In this document: positions 24,437-32,827 of the stretch, piece after piece | Layout of the letters: every line of letters starts with the position of its first letter | Position numbering within the stretch: position 1 is the first letter of the stretch | Assembly: GCF_029207565.1 (NCBI RefSeq) | Contig: NZ_JANCMW010000006.1 | Span: 1-64,000, forward strand | Length of the DNA stretch: 64,000 bases | Source: Marinobacter iranensis | GTDB lineage: Bacteria; Pseudomonadota; Gammaproteobacteria; Pseudomonadales; Oleiphilaceae | Direction of reading: 5' to 3' | Notes under the pieces: generated by a model | Seen by the model: the letters and a program-made list of their open reading frames with translations, nothing else | Told to the model about the DNA's origin: nothing | Database searches by the model: none | Translations under genes and position numbers: made by a program

Positions 24437-25189
24437 TCAGGCATCGAACGCAAAGATATCCCTCAGGTCCGGCGTTTCCTCCGGCTCGTCAAAGATCGAC
24501 AACGACGCTTCAATCGACTTCAGGTGGCGCTCCATGAAGTCGCTCGCCTTGCCACCCTCGCCTGCCGCAAGCAGCTCGATCAGGTTGTCGTGATCATGGG
24601 ACTCGCAGCCCAGGTGGCCGGGGTTGCCGTAAACAGCCAGGATCAGCGACGAACGGGAACATAACTGGCCCACGAACTCGGCGAGCGTTCTATTACCGGA
24701 AATCTCCGCGAGGCGGGCATGGAAGGTAGCGGAGAGTTTGATGGCCACCCGCTGCTCACGGCTACGAAGTGCTTTTCTCTCTTCCCGCGCCATTTCACGG
24801 AGTTCCTCCACGTCGGCGGTGGTAATGCGTTTCGCCGCTGCTTCCATCAGGGCGCACTCAACCATCTGGCGGGCCTCAAACACGTCTTTCGCCTCGTCCA
24901 CCGAAGGCCGGGTAACACTGGCGCCCCGGCGTGGTGTGAGCGTTACCAGTTGCTCGAGCGCCAGCCGCTGCAGAACCTTGCGAATGCCGGTACGGCTGAT
25001 ACCGAAGACATCGGCCAGGGCATCCTCCCGCAGACGAGCCCCGGGCTTGAGACGATGCTCGATAATGGCCTCCGAAATCGACCGATAGATAGCATCCAGC
25101 CCCTTACCTCCCGCTTTCTTCGGCCCGGGCGTTGCCGCCTGCTGCTGGCCACTTGAGGTAGACTCCGCCATCTGCCGGCTTCCACTCAT
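24437..25189 (-). CDS. GntR family regulator (FCD/VanR-type), ureide cluster
   Basis: 250 aa from ATG 25189 with GGGAGAGC upstream. An unusual Gln/Ser/Pro-rich tail precedes the winged helix at ~40-105: DAIYRSISEAIIEHRLKPGARLREDALADVF and ISRTGIRKVLQRL. The C-terminal FCD-like domain holds metal-ligand residues in FHARLAEISGN and HDHDNLIELL ... FMERHLKSIE. Likely repressor of the allantoin genes; a GTATAC motif at its own promoter resembles one between puuE and the racemase. Confidence 0.85.
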   Translation of the reverse strand: MSGSRQMAESTSSGQQQAATPGPKKAGGKGLDAIYRSISEAIIEHRLKPGARLREDALADVFGISRTGIRKVLQRLALEQLVTLTPRRGASVTRPSVDEAKDVFEARQMVECALMEAAAKRITTADVEELREMAREERKALRSREQRVAIKLSATFHARLAEISGNRTLAEFVGQLCSRSSLILAVYGNPGHLGCESHDHDNLIELLAAGEGGKASDFMERHLKSIEASLSIFDEPEETPDLRDIFAFDA

Positions 25190-25225
25190 TACGCTCTCCC
25201 TTGGTGACTGATCCAATCTTGACCC

Positions 25226-25250
25226 TTATTGTATACGTTCTGAATACGAC
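25226..25250 (-). promoter_or_regulatory. Candidate autoregulatory GntR operator
   Basis: Plus-strand sequence TTATTGTATACGTT (25226-25239) then GAATAC (25242-25247). TTGTATACG is identical to 20511-20519 in the puuE/racemase gap. Located 37-61 bases upstream of the GntR start. Confidence 0.5.
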
Positions 25251-25374
25251 AGGGCGACTGGGAAGAGCAGTGAACCGGCGGTGTTTTTGATGCGGTGTCG
25301 ATTTAACATGCGCTGGTCCGACTAGATAGGGAGTAAAGCGAATAAACAATCCCTGTCCATCGGAGAATCTGGCT

Positions 25375-26007
25375 ATGCTGAAACTATACGGAACACCCCC
25401 AACCCGCGCCCTGCGCGCTATCTGGTTGCTCAACGAACTGGGTCTGGAGTACGAGCTGCACCCGGTGAACCTCATGGAAGGTGAGCATCTTCAACAGGAT
25501 TTTCTTTCCCTCAACCCTGCCGCCAAGGTGCCGGTATTGGTGGACGGCAACCTTGTGGTCACTGAATCTGCCGCAATCCAGCTTTACCTGGCTGAGAAAT
25601 ATCCCCAGGCCGGTTTCATTCCGGAATCACTGGAGGACAGGGCCCAGATGTACCGCTGGATTTTCTTCCTGGTGACCGAGGTTGAACAGCCCCTGTGGCG
25701 CATCGCGCGTCACACGTTCGTTTACCCGGAAGAGAAACAGCTGCCTCAGGATGTTGAGTTGGCGAGGCAGGAGTGCCTGGAGATGGTGGCGGTGCTTGAA
25801 CAACACCTGGCAAACCGCAAGTTCATGGTCGGCGACCGGCTCAGCGTGGCCGATTTCAACGCTGCGTATATGCTGGACTGGGCGAATGAAGAGAAGATGC
25901 TGGAGGATGCACCGAGGTTGCGGGACTACCTGAAGGCGATGTACGCCCGCCCCACAGCCCCGGTGACCATCGGTGAGGCGTTTGCGGCGATGGAAAATTC
26001 GGCCTGA
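25375..26007 (+). CDS. Glutathione S-transferase
   Basis: 210 aa. Thioredoxin-fold N domain: MLKLYGTPPTRALRAIWLLNELGLEYE, with VPVLVDGNLVVTESAAIQLYL giving the cis-Pro and glutathione gamma-Glu contact (ES). C-terminal helical domain carries KFMVGDRLSVADFNAAYMLDWA, the N-capping box of GST folding. Substrate and class are not determined. ATG 25375 follows GGAGAATCTGGCT. Appears monocistronic; two further GST genes lie in this window (28364, 45856). Confidence 0.9.
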   Translation: MLKLYGTPPTRALRAIWLLNELGLEYELHPVNLMEGEHLQQDFLSLNPAAKVPVLVDGNLVVTESAAIQLYLAEKYPQAGFIPESLEDRAQMYRWIFFLVTEVEQPLWRIARHTFVYPEEKQLPQDVELARQECLEMVAVLEQHLANRKFMVGDRLSVADFNAAYMLDWANEEKMLEDAPRLRDYLKAMYARPTAPVTIGEAFAAMENSA

Positions 26008-26121
26008 GGATTATGAGGTGGGGCTGAAGTGCATTCTGGCCCGGCGCCTGAATTAGCGATTGTCACCGAGCCGTCGCCATGCTTCACTTTCCTGAACCAT
26101 GTGCCAATCGGAGACTACTTT

Positions 26122-27072
26122 ATGGACAGCGAGCCGGTTCTGTTTGCCCTGGAAGGCAGCCAGGCGTTTGGTCATGCCGTTGCCTCACAGCTCGGGATTA
26201 GCCTGGCCGCCCATGAAGATCGCAATTTTGAGGATGGTGAACACAAGTCCCGGCCGCTGGACAGTGTGCGGAGCCGGGACGTCTACGTTCTCCTCTCCCT
26301 GTTTGGTGAGAAAGCGTCGAGCGTTAACGACAAGCTGATGCGCCTGCTGTTTTTCGTCGCGACAGCAAAAGATGCCGGTGCGAAGCGCGTCACCGCGTTG
26401 CTGCCGTATCTGGCCTATGCCCGCAAGGATCGACGTGGCAAGAGCCAGGACCCGATCACCACACGCTACGTGGCGCAACTGTTCGAAGCCATGGGGGCGG
26501 ACCGCGTGGTGGCACTGGAAGTTCACAACCAGGGCGCATTCGACAACGCGTTCCGCTGCCAGACGGTGCACCTGGAAGCCCACAGATTGTTCGTCAACAC
26601 ACTCAAAGACCACGTCGGTAAAGAGCCGCTGGTGATCGTTTCCCCCGACGCTGGAGGCACCAAACGCGTGGATCGGTTCCGGGACGCCTGGGCGGATGCC
26701 GCCGACGAACAGCCACCCACCGCCTTCCTGGAAAAGCACCGCAAAGACGGCAAAGTAACCGGCGATGCCGTGATGGGGGATATGACAGGCAAAGTGGCCA
26801 TCATCGTCGATGATATGGTGGCCAGCGGCACCACCCTGCTGCGCGCCGCCGAGGCTTGCAAGGACAAGGGAGCCACTAAGGTTTTCGGGGTGATCACCCA
26901 TGCCCTGTTCGGGCCAGGTTCGGAGCAACTTTACCGTGCGGGGGCTATCGATCAGCTTTTCATTACAGACAGCGTGACACCCCAGCAGGAACCGGAGGCC
27001 CAAGGCCGGGTTACCACCCTTCCGGTTGCCGGCCTGTTTGCAGAGGCCGTTCAGGAGTTGCATACGGACTGA
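26122..27072 (+). CDS. Ribose-phosphate pyrophosphokinase-like protein
   Basis: 316 aa from ATG 26122; a GTG/ATG further upstream (26029) would add an unsupported 31 residues. Two phosphoribosyltransferase-type halves: N-terminal FEDGEHKSRPLDSVRSRDV and LPYLAYARKDRRGKSQDPITTRYVAQ (ATP/flexible loop), C-terminal VAIIVDDMVASGTTL, the PRPP-binding loop. It makes PRPP from ribose-5-phosphate and ATP in classical members. The sequence is of the divergent group often present as a second Prs in proteobacteria, so its role beside a main Prs is unclear. Confidence 0.8.
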   Translation: MDSEPVLFALEGSQAFGHAVASQLGISLAAHEDRNFEDGEHKSRPLDSVRSRDVYVLLSLFGEKASSVNDKLMRLLFFVATAKDAGAKRVTALLPYLAYARKDRRGKSQDPITTRYVAQLFEAMGADRVVALEVHNQGAFDNAFRCQTVHLEAHRLFVNTLKDHVGKEPLVIVSPDAGGTKRVDRFRDAWADAADEQPPTAFLEKHRKDGKVTGDAVMGDMTGKVAIIVDDMVASGTTLLRAAEACKDKGATKVFGVITHALFGPGSEQLYRAGAIDQLFITDSVTPQQEPEAQGRVTTLPVAGLFAEAVQELHTD

Positions 27073-27137
27073 ACGTGTGGATGTATGTCCGTATGGCAGC
27101 CGCGAACTGCTGCGTCCACTGGCTTTGGCTCGCCAAC

Positions 27138-27359
27138 CTAGGCACGTGTCCTACCGCGCCACTTTTGGATGTACGGTAGTGCGAACAGGTATAGACCGGT
27201 AATTAGCATAAGTAAGAGCGGAGGCAACGGCGAGTAGGTTATCCAGGGCGACGGCTCAGCCGAATCTACCGCTCTAGCTACAAAGTTGGCAACCACGGTC
27301 GCCGTAAAAACCATGGAAAGCCAACGATGGGCCTGTCGAATCCAGTGGCTCCAGTTCAT
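27138..27359 (-). CDS. Small two-helix membrane protein
   Basis: 73 aa from ATG 27359, which overlaps the VOC stop by four bases (ATGA). WSHWIRQAHRWLSMVFTATVVANFVA and a second hydrophobic stretch around PPLLLMLITGLYLFALPY give two membrane helices; the C-terminus is basic. A conserved but uncharacterised type often found after VOC/AraC pairs. Third gene of the AraC-VOC-membrane protein operon. Confidence 0.7.
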   Translation of the reverse strand: MNWSHWIRQAHRWLSMVFTATVVANFVARAVDSAEPSPWITYSPLPPLLLMLITGLYLFALPYIQKWRGRTRA

Positions 27360-27787
27360 TTTAACCTCCGGGACTGCGAGTTGGATGTTGCTTCGATCAT
27401 CTTCCATCCGTTGCCTGATGGATCTCGAAAGCCGGCATCTACAGTGCCGTAGCGCTCCACAGGTTCCTGCGTGAACTCAACTCCGTACCCACTCAGACGT
27501 TCGTAAGCCGCACGGCAGTTATCCACCAGCAGCACCAGCGGCGGCATGGCCCCCTTCGCGACGACCTCATGTAATGCCTGCGCGGTTGCTGCGTCATGTA
27601 CTGGCGGCCCGGGCTTGAACAGGCCGAGCTGGAACGAGGGTTGGTCCGGGTGCTGGACCGTCAGCCAACGATAGTTGCCATTGCGAACGTCGGTATGAAC
27701 AACAAACCCCAATTTCTCGACGTAGAATGTAAGTGCTTCATCCTGATCGCGCACATACAGACCCGCCACGTTTATACCTGTAGTCAT
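27356..27787 (-). CDS. VOC family protein (glyoxalase/bleomycin-resistance type)
   Basis: 143 aa. INVAGLYVRDQDEALTFYVEKLGFVV is the first VOC strand and helix, RWLTVQHPDQPSFQLGLF carries a central ligand region, and RYGTVDAGFRDPSGNGWKMIEA ends the second module. Substrate unknown. Nine bases after the AraC gene and coupled to the small membrane protein, so the three form one operon in which AraC probably controls its own expression. Confidence 0.85.
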   Translation of the reverse strand: MTTGINVAGLYVRDQDEALTFYVEKLGFVVHTDVRNGNYRWLTVQHPDQPSFQLGLFKPGPPVHDAATAQALHEVVAKGAMPPLVLLVDNCRAAYERLSGYGVEFTQEPVERYGTVDAGFRDPSGNGWKMIEATSNSQSRRLK

Positions 27788-27796
27788 AGAACCTCC

Positions 27797-28264
27797 TCAA
27801 CTGGATGGAAGTTCCAGTTTGCCAGCGGCCTTCCGTCGGCGCTTCTCCGAAACTGCTATGTTAAGGTCTGGCCGATCGGCGCTGCGCACGAAGCATTCGG
27901 GCACTTCTTCCCGTGTGTGCGCAGCCAAACCTTCACGGGCTCGGAACTCTCCAGGGCTCTCGCCGGTAATGTCACGAAAAATTCGCCCGAAGGTGCCAAC
28001 ACTACTCCAGCCGGTTTGGAACGCGATTTGTGTTATGGGCAGGTCCGTATCACGGAGCAGTGCCGTGGCGCGCTCAATACGACGGGTAAGCAGATAACGA
28101 TGTGGAGGCAGGCCGAAAGCCCTCTTATACTCCCGTGCGAAGTGCGCCACCGAGACGGCACTCGCCTGTGCCAACCGGCGGATGGGCCACTCCTCGTGGG
28201 GAGCACCGTCCATCCGGTCTTTTGCTCGCAACAATCTTCGCAATAGCTCAGGGCTCTGGCTCAT
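27797..28264 (-). CDS. AraC family HTH regulator, DNA-binding domain only
   Basis: 155 aa, short for the family: two helix-turn-helix motifs (IRRLAQASAVSVAHFAREYKRAFG and ITQIAFQTGWSSVGTFGRIFRDITG) without an N-terminal sensor domain. The remaining C-terminal ~50 residues are basic with no recognised motif. It heads the operon with the VOC and small membrane protein genes. An internal 41-bp segment (27969-28009) is duplicated at 30977-31017. Confidence 0.85.
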   Translation of the reverse strand: MSQSPELLRRLLRAKDRMDGAPHEEWPIRRLAQASAVSVAHFAREYKRAFGLPPHRYLLTRRIERATALLRDTDLPITQIAFQTGWSSVGTFGRIFRDITGESPGEFRAREGLAAHTREEVPECFVRSADRPDLNIAVSEKRRRKAAGKLELPSS

Positions 28265-28363
28265 CTTGTCCTCGTGCTGGCAACCAGTACCGGAACGCCT
28301 TCCCTAATGATAGTGAAATGGTTTTGAGCCTGCATGACAGTGTTGAAACGCTCCAGCCTAACG

Positions 28364-29032
28364 CTAGCGGACACCGGACATCCTCAGTACCTCGTCAGTT
28401 GGAACGAGGGCCAACTGAGCGCTGAAAGCACGTTTGAAAGCCGGTCGCGCTTCGCCACGGGCGACATAGGCCATGAGGTTTGGATAGTCGTTCAAAATGT
28501 CCGCCCCGTCCAGCCTGCGTAGCACTTGTATCATCAGAAGATCTCCAGCGCTGAACGCGCCGTCGAGCCACTCGGCATCACCTAACCGAGCGGCCAGGTC
28601 GTCCAGGCGGCTGCGGATGCGATCCTCAACGATCGGCAGGCGCTCCTCGTGCCATACCTTGTGGTTCTCCAGATACAGCGAAGCTTCGCGTTGAACGATC
28701 ACGGGCTCAACCGTTGAGAGCGCTGAAAACATCCATCCAATCGCACGTGCCCTGGCGTTCTCATCGTTCGGCAGCAGACCCGCATGGTGCTCCGCTATAT
28801 GGAACACGATGGCGCCCGACTCGAACAGGACGAGATCGCCTTCTTCATAGGTCGGAATCTGTCCGAACGGCTGAAGGGTACGATGAGCACGTTCTTTCAT
28901 CGCGCTGAAAGAGACCAGGCGAACGTTATAGGGTTGGCCCACTTCTTCAAACGCCCAGCGAACGGGCATGTCGCGGGCCAGCCCCTGGCCGCGATCCGGC
29001 GATTGTTCAAAGGCGGTGATGGTCGGAATCAT
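28364..29032 (-). CDS. Glutathione S-transferase family protein
   Basis: 222 aa from ATG 29032, preceded by AGGAGTGTCCC; longer upstream frames lack family similarity. N domain: ITAFEQSPDRGQGLARDMPVRW, QIPTYEEGDLVLFESGAIVFHI (cis-Pro and the ES glutathione contact). C domain: WLDGAFSAGDLLMIQVLRRLDG. The RGQGLARDMPVRWAFEEVG opening is that of a distinct proteobacterial GST group; substrate unknown. A ~100-bp gap separates it from the AraC gene on the same strand. Confidence 0.85.
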   Translation of the reverse strand: MIPTITAFEQSPDRGQGLARDMPVRWAFEEVGQPYNVRLVSFSAMKERAHRTLQPFGQIPTYEEGDLVLFESGAIVFHIAEHHAGLLPNDENARARAIGWMFSALSTVEPVIVQREASLYLENHKVWHEERLPIVEDRIRSRLDDLAARLGDAEWLDGAFSAGDLLMIQVLRRLDGADILNDYPNLMAYVARGEARPAFKRAFSAQLALVPTDEVLRMSGVR

Positions 29033-29202
29033 TCGGGACACTCCTGTTGCGCATTTTGCGGTTTCTCCATGAATTACCTGGTTGCTCCAGTTAGTCGAAT
29101 GACACCGTACAGAATCGACAAGCGCCAGGATTTTTACAGGTAGCCAGTTGAAGAGTCTGGATGTAAAGTTTGCTGCAATATGCTGACTGGAGCATTTGCA
29201 GG

Positions 29203-29817
29203 ATGAAGGCTTCAAAGGAATTCTGGGACAAAAGTGCACGCCGCTACGCCAAAAGCCCGGTGCGGGATGAAGCAACCTATCAAAAGAAGCTCGCGATCAC
29301 CCAAGGGTATTTCCGGCCTCACTGGTCGGTACTCGAATTCGGCTGCGGCACCGGCAGCACCGCCCTGGTTCATGCGCCCCATGTGAAAGACATCCTTGCC
29401 ACCGACATATCCGGCAAGATGCTGGATATCGCCACACAGAAAGCCCGCGATGCCGGCGTTGAGAATGTACGCTTTCAGCAGGGCACGCTGGAGAGCCTTG
29501 CGCTGGAGGCGGAAAGCTTTAATGCCGTGCTGGGGCTCAATATCCTGCATCTGCTGGAAGACGCCGAAGCGGCGATTTCCCGGGCATACGGGCTGCTGAA
29601 GCCCGGCGGTATTTTTGTCTCCAGCACGGCGCTGGTGGGCGAACTCATGCTTCTCTGGCGGCTGTTGATTCCGGCCATGCAGAGGGTGGGGCTGGCTCCG
29701 TTTGTGAATCGCTTTACCAGGCAGGCACTGGTGTTGATGCTGATCAACGCCGGATTCAGCATTGAGTACGAATGGCAGCCGGACAAGGCATCGGTTTTTC
29801 TCGTTGCCCGGAAGTGA
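29203..29817 (+). CDS. Class I SAM-dependent methyltransferase (UbiE/COQ5-like)
   Basis: 204 aa from ATG 29203. Motif I is VLEFGCGTGSTALVHA, followed by ILATDISGKMLDIATQKA (acidic motif II), FNAVLGLNILHLLED and YGLLKPGGIFVSST. Methyltransf_11/25 fold. The C-terminal ~50 residues are hydrophobic (GELMLLWRLLIPAMQRVGLAP), suggesting a lipid or quinone-like substrate. Divergent from the GST gene with a 170-bp gap. Confidence 0.85.
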   Translation: MKASKEFWDKSARRYAKSPVRDEATYQKKLAITQGYFRPHWSVLEFGCGTGSTALVHAPHVKDILATDISGKMLDIATQKARDAGVENVRFQQGTLESLALEAESFNAVLGLNILHLLEDAEAAISRAYGLLKPGGIFVSSTALVGELMLLWRLLIPAMQRVGLAPFVNRFTRQALVLMLINAGFSIEYEWQPDKASVFLVARK

Positions 29818-29877
29818 TCCCTGCCCCGGTCGATACCCGGCGGTGGGAAGCCAGGTTGTTACTGCGGAGCAACGGAA

Positions 29878-31032
29878 ATGAATACACCGGGTAAGAAAAA
29901 CAGGCTTCGACAAACTGTGGTCCGAGCGGGGTTGGGGTTGGTTGGGCTGCTGGCATTGTTCGGTCTGACCCTGGCCATACCGGTGGAAACCTGGCGAACA
30001 GGCCAGCAGTTTTCCGCGCCACTGCCTGTGCTTGCGCCCTCTGAATTACCCGCCGCACCCCACCGGATCTGGGTGGATGCAGACCCTGCCTGCGGGAAAG
30101 GCCCCCGAGTTGATCCCGATGACTGTATCGCCCTCTGGTACCTGATGCGCGAGACCGACGTGGCCATCGCCGGGGTGTCCACGGTGTTCGGAAACGCTTC
30201 GCTGGACGTTACTGACGCTATAACCCGGGACCTGGTGCCGAAGCTGCAGCGCCGGCAGGACGACGTGCCGGTCTACCGAGGCGCGGACGCACCCCTACCA
30301 GAGATGCACGACAGGGGTACGGAAGCGGAGCATGCCCTGATTGACGCACTGGCCACTGATGAGCTGACCATCGTGGCCCTCGGTCCGCTGACCAATATAG
30401 CCGCCGCACTGCAGGCCCGGCCGGATCTTCGCGACAGAATCCAGAAAATTATTGCGGTGATGGGGCGTCGGCCAGGGCATATTTTCCATCCTGCCGAGGG
30501 CAGTGGCGAAGGCACCCTGCTGGGGCATGGGCCGGTGTTCCGAGACTTCAATGTTGCTCAGGATCCGGACGCTCTGCGTGTAATCCTTGATCTGGATATA
30601 CCACTGGTTCTGCTGCCTTATGAGGCTGCCCGTGAGGTGGAAATCGATGAGCATGCATTGGCCAGCATCGCCTCCAACGGAGATGGCGGGCGGTGGGTGG
30701 CTCAACGGGCCCAATCCTGGCTGAGGTACTGGAAGACAGACATAGGGCGGAACGGCTTTTACCCTTTCGATCTGATGGCAGCGATGTTTGTTGCAGAGCC
30801 GACACAGTTTGACTGTGCTCGAGTATATGCCGAGCTGCGGCAAGACCCCACGCTGTTCTTCCCCTTCAGTCGCTTGCCGTCATTGCTGATTGAGCCAATC
30901 CCGACCGATGATAACGGTAGCCCTGCCGGTGCTTTATACTGTCATGGCTTGCGGACAACGAGCCGTCGTGTTGGCGATGTCACAAAAAATTCGCCCGAAG
31001 GTGCCAACACTACTCCAACTGGTCCTGCCTGA
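29878..31032 (+). CDS. Membrane-anchored nucleoside hydrolase-like protein with altered C-terminus
   Basis: 384 aa. A single N-terminal helix (about residues 17-35, GLGLVGLLALFGLTLAI) suggests a periplasmic anchor. The IUNH core follows: IWVDADPACGKGPRVDPDD has the Asp cluster of the Ca2+ site but with an insertion between DxD and DD; FGNASLDVT, DELTIVALGPLTNIAAAL and a C-terminal ligand region (NGFYPFDLMAAMF). It would split nucleosides or related N-ribosides. The last ~18 codons (VTKNSPEGANTTPTG...) are a copy of antisense AraC sequence, so the natural end is lost; it converges on and overlaps the racemase-family gene by 23 bases. Confidence 0.75.
   Translation: MNTPGKKNRLRQTVVRAGLGLVGLLALFGLTLAIPVETWRTGQQFSAPLPVLAPSELPAAPHRIWVDADPACGKGPRVDPDDCIALWYLMRETDVAIAGVSTVFGNASLDVTDAITRDLVPKLQRRQDDVPVYRGADAPLPEMHDRGTEAEHALIDALATDELTIVALGPLTNIAAALQARPDLRDRIQKIIAVMGRRPGHIFHPAEGSGEGTLLGHGPVFRDFNVAQDPDALRVILDLDIPLVLLPYEAAREVEIDEHALASIASNGDGGRWVAQRAQSWLRYWKTDIGRNGFYPFDLMAAMFVAEPTQFDCARVYAELRQDPTLFFPFSRLPSLLIEPIPTDDNGSPAGALYCHGLRTTSRRVGDVTKNSPEGANTTPTGPA
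30977..31017 (+). repeat. AraC gene fragment scar inside the nucleoside hydrolase end
   Basis: 41 bp matching 27969-28009 with one mismatch. The source codes for the second HTH of the AraC protein on the minus strand; here the copy is read on the plus strand as the C-terminus of the nucleoside hydrolase. Confidence 0.85.
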
Positions 31033-32077
31033 GGATGTGGCTGAACCCAAGCCCAAGATCACTAACAAGCGGATCTTCAGTGTCAACGACTATGCTACTG
31101 TGCGCCAATAGATACGGCCTGCCTGAGACTACTGTCTGTACGCCAGCGACCCCGCCAACGGTGGTGAGACCGGCCAGCGTTCCGTTAAATTCGCTGCCGA
31201 ACGGTGAGATGGTCCGGATTGTTGTCCCGACGGATACTCGCCCCTGCCCGGCCAACCACGCGAGTAACGCCGTCGTCCCGGTTCCGGTAGGGCTCTGGCA
31301 AATAACACCCGGGGCCATATACGCAGCGACATGAACGCCAGACGTTGTCGACGGGCCCTGGTCTATTTCGCCAACGAGCAAACCCAGGGTGAGTGGCGCG
31401 GAATGGCCGCGTACCGGATGCCGAAGTTCCAGGCCCGGAGCTACTACGGCGAAAAACTTCTCGAAAAAGCGCTTTAATTCAGGAACCGGCGCGCTAGCGG
31501 GATCTAGCCCAATATCCACGCCAGTGATCAATGCATAGAAGACACCGCCATAGACCAGGCTGAAGGAAACCTCTCCCCAACCTTCAACGACCACCCTGCG
31601 CTCTTCGCCAAGAACAAACCCAGGCACGGCGTCGTACGCCACGGACTCAAGACGACCAGCATGGCACGCTACTCTCAGCTCGGAGGAACCGCTTGGGGTT
31701 TCCAGCACCACCCGTCGTTCTCCCTCCTCCATGGGCAATCGCCCGGTTCCAAACAGCGCGGCCATCGTACACATGGCATTGGAGCCCGAGAAATCCGGAT
31801 AGCCCATCGTTCCCATTATGATCAGGCCGGCGTCCGCGGCGGGATCGGCCGGAGGAACGACAAGATTCACGCATTGCGACGGGTCGCCGTGGGGCTTCTG
31901 AATCAGCATGCGGCGCAGCCCGTCGGCTTCACGTCGCAGGTACTCCGCACGATCCGAGACGGTACCGCCGGGCAGGTTGCTCACCCCTTCAAGGATCACG
32001 CAGCCGACATCACCGCCCGCGTGCGCCGTCACGACATCCAATGTGGGTTGTCTGGCAAAAAGGTGCTGGTAACTCAT
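31010..32077 (-). CDS. Proline racemase family protein (Ser/Thr active-site variant)
   Basis: 355 aa. The fold signature is clear (VVTAHAGGDVGCVILEGV, RAEYLRREADGLRRMLIQKPHG), but the first catalytic position, normally Cys in MCGH, is Ser97 in FSGSNAMC, and the second, normally SPCGTGT, is SPTGTGT. Enzymes with Thr at the second site are trans-3-hydroxy-L-proline dehydratases; a Ser/Thr pair occurs in a further uncharacterised branch. So racemase activity is unlikely; dehydration or another lyase reaction is inference. Next to an ArsR regulator on the same strand. Confidence 0.8.
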   Translation of the reverse strand: MSYQHLFARQPTLDVVTAHAGGDVGCVILEGVSNLPGGTVSDRAEYLRREADGLRRMLIQKPHGDPSQCVNLVVPPADPAADAGLIIMGTMGYPDFSGSNAMCTMAALFGTGRLPMEEGERRVVLETPSGSSELRVACHAGRLESVAYDAVPGFVLGEERRVVVEGWGEVSFSLVYGGVFYALITGVDIGLDPASAPVPELKRFFEKFFAVVAPGLELRHPVRGHSAPLTLGLLVGEIDQGPSTTSGVHVAAYMAPGVICQSPTGTGTTALLAWLAGQGRVSVGTTIRTISPFGSEFNGTLAGLTTVGGVAGVQTVVSGRPYLLAHSSIVVDTEDPLVSDLGLGFSHILRQDQLE

Positions 32078-32125
32078 AACGAGTGTCCTCTCTGGGCACT
32101 AATCGGGAAAGCCTACCTCTGCAAC

Positions 32126-32827
32126 TCACACCTTACTCCAGCGTTCCGCGCCCAACCAGCGACTCAAGGCTGTGGCACCCTTGGCAGTCACCTTTAATCC
32201 CCGAGCTGCCTCACGCCGTCGCAGATAGTTCCTGTCGAGCAGATGATTGCAAATGCGCTGCCCCAAAGGACCCGCTATGTGAAACCGGCGTTCACTCCAG
32301 TCAAGGCATGGGCGACACAAAGGCACGGAATTGGCAGATTGGGTTCGGTCGAACGACAAATCAATGGCCGCCAACACGTTCTCGAGCCGGCCTGTAAGAG
32401 CCCCGCCATCGGGTTCGAGCACAATGGCTTGCTCGGCCATCAGGTGGTGTGCAATAGCAACGCCCAGGCGGCCACCAAGGTGGTCGTAACACATCCTTGC
32501 CCGTCTCATGCCGGGATCGCGGGGGCCAGTCTCAACCTTGGGCGGTTTCCGACCCAATGCAGCGACCTGCATGATGCCCTCCAGCATTGTCGCCACTTCT
32601 TTTGACGCCAGACGGTGATAACGATGCCGGCCCTGTTTCAACAAAACCAATAACTCCGCTTCGATCAGCAGCGACAGATGACCGCTGGCGGTCTGGGGAG
32701 TAATCCCTCCAATTCTCGCCAGCTCATGCGCGGTATATGCCCGGCCATCCATCAGTGCCAGCAACATGGCCGTGCGGGCAGGGACTCCCACTAATGACGC
32801 TATCCGGGCAATTTCGTTGGTGTTCAC
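32126..32827 (-). CDS. ArsR/SmtB family winged-helix regulator
   Basis: 233 aa, long for ArsR: an N-terminal winged helix (IARIASLVGVPARTAMLLALMDGRAYTAHELARIGG, TASGHLSLLIEAELL) followed by a ~130-residue ligand region with Cys and His (ARMCYDHLGGRLGVAIAHHL, LCRPCLDWSERRFH). This long form is a common regulator of small cytoplasmic oxygenase or VOC genes. It overlaps the ABM gene start-to-stop by four bases and precedes the racemase-family gene by 48 bases. Confidence 0.85.
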   Translation of the reverse strand: MNTNEIARIASLVGVPARTAMLLALMDGRAYTAHELARIGGITPQTASGHLSLLIEAELLVLLKQGRHRYHRLASKEVATMLEGIMQVAALGRKPPKVETGPRDPGMRRARMCYDHLGGRLGVAIAHHLMAEQAIVLEPDGGALTGRLENVLAAIDLSFDRTQSANSVPLCRPCLDWSERRFHIAGPLGQRICNHLLDRNYLRRREAARGLKVTAKGATALSRWLGAERWSKV

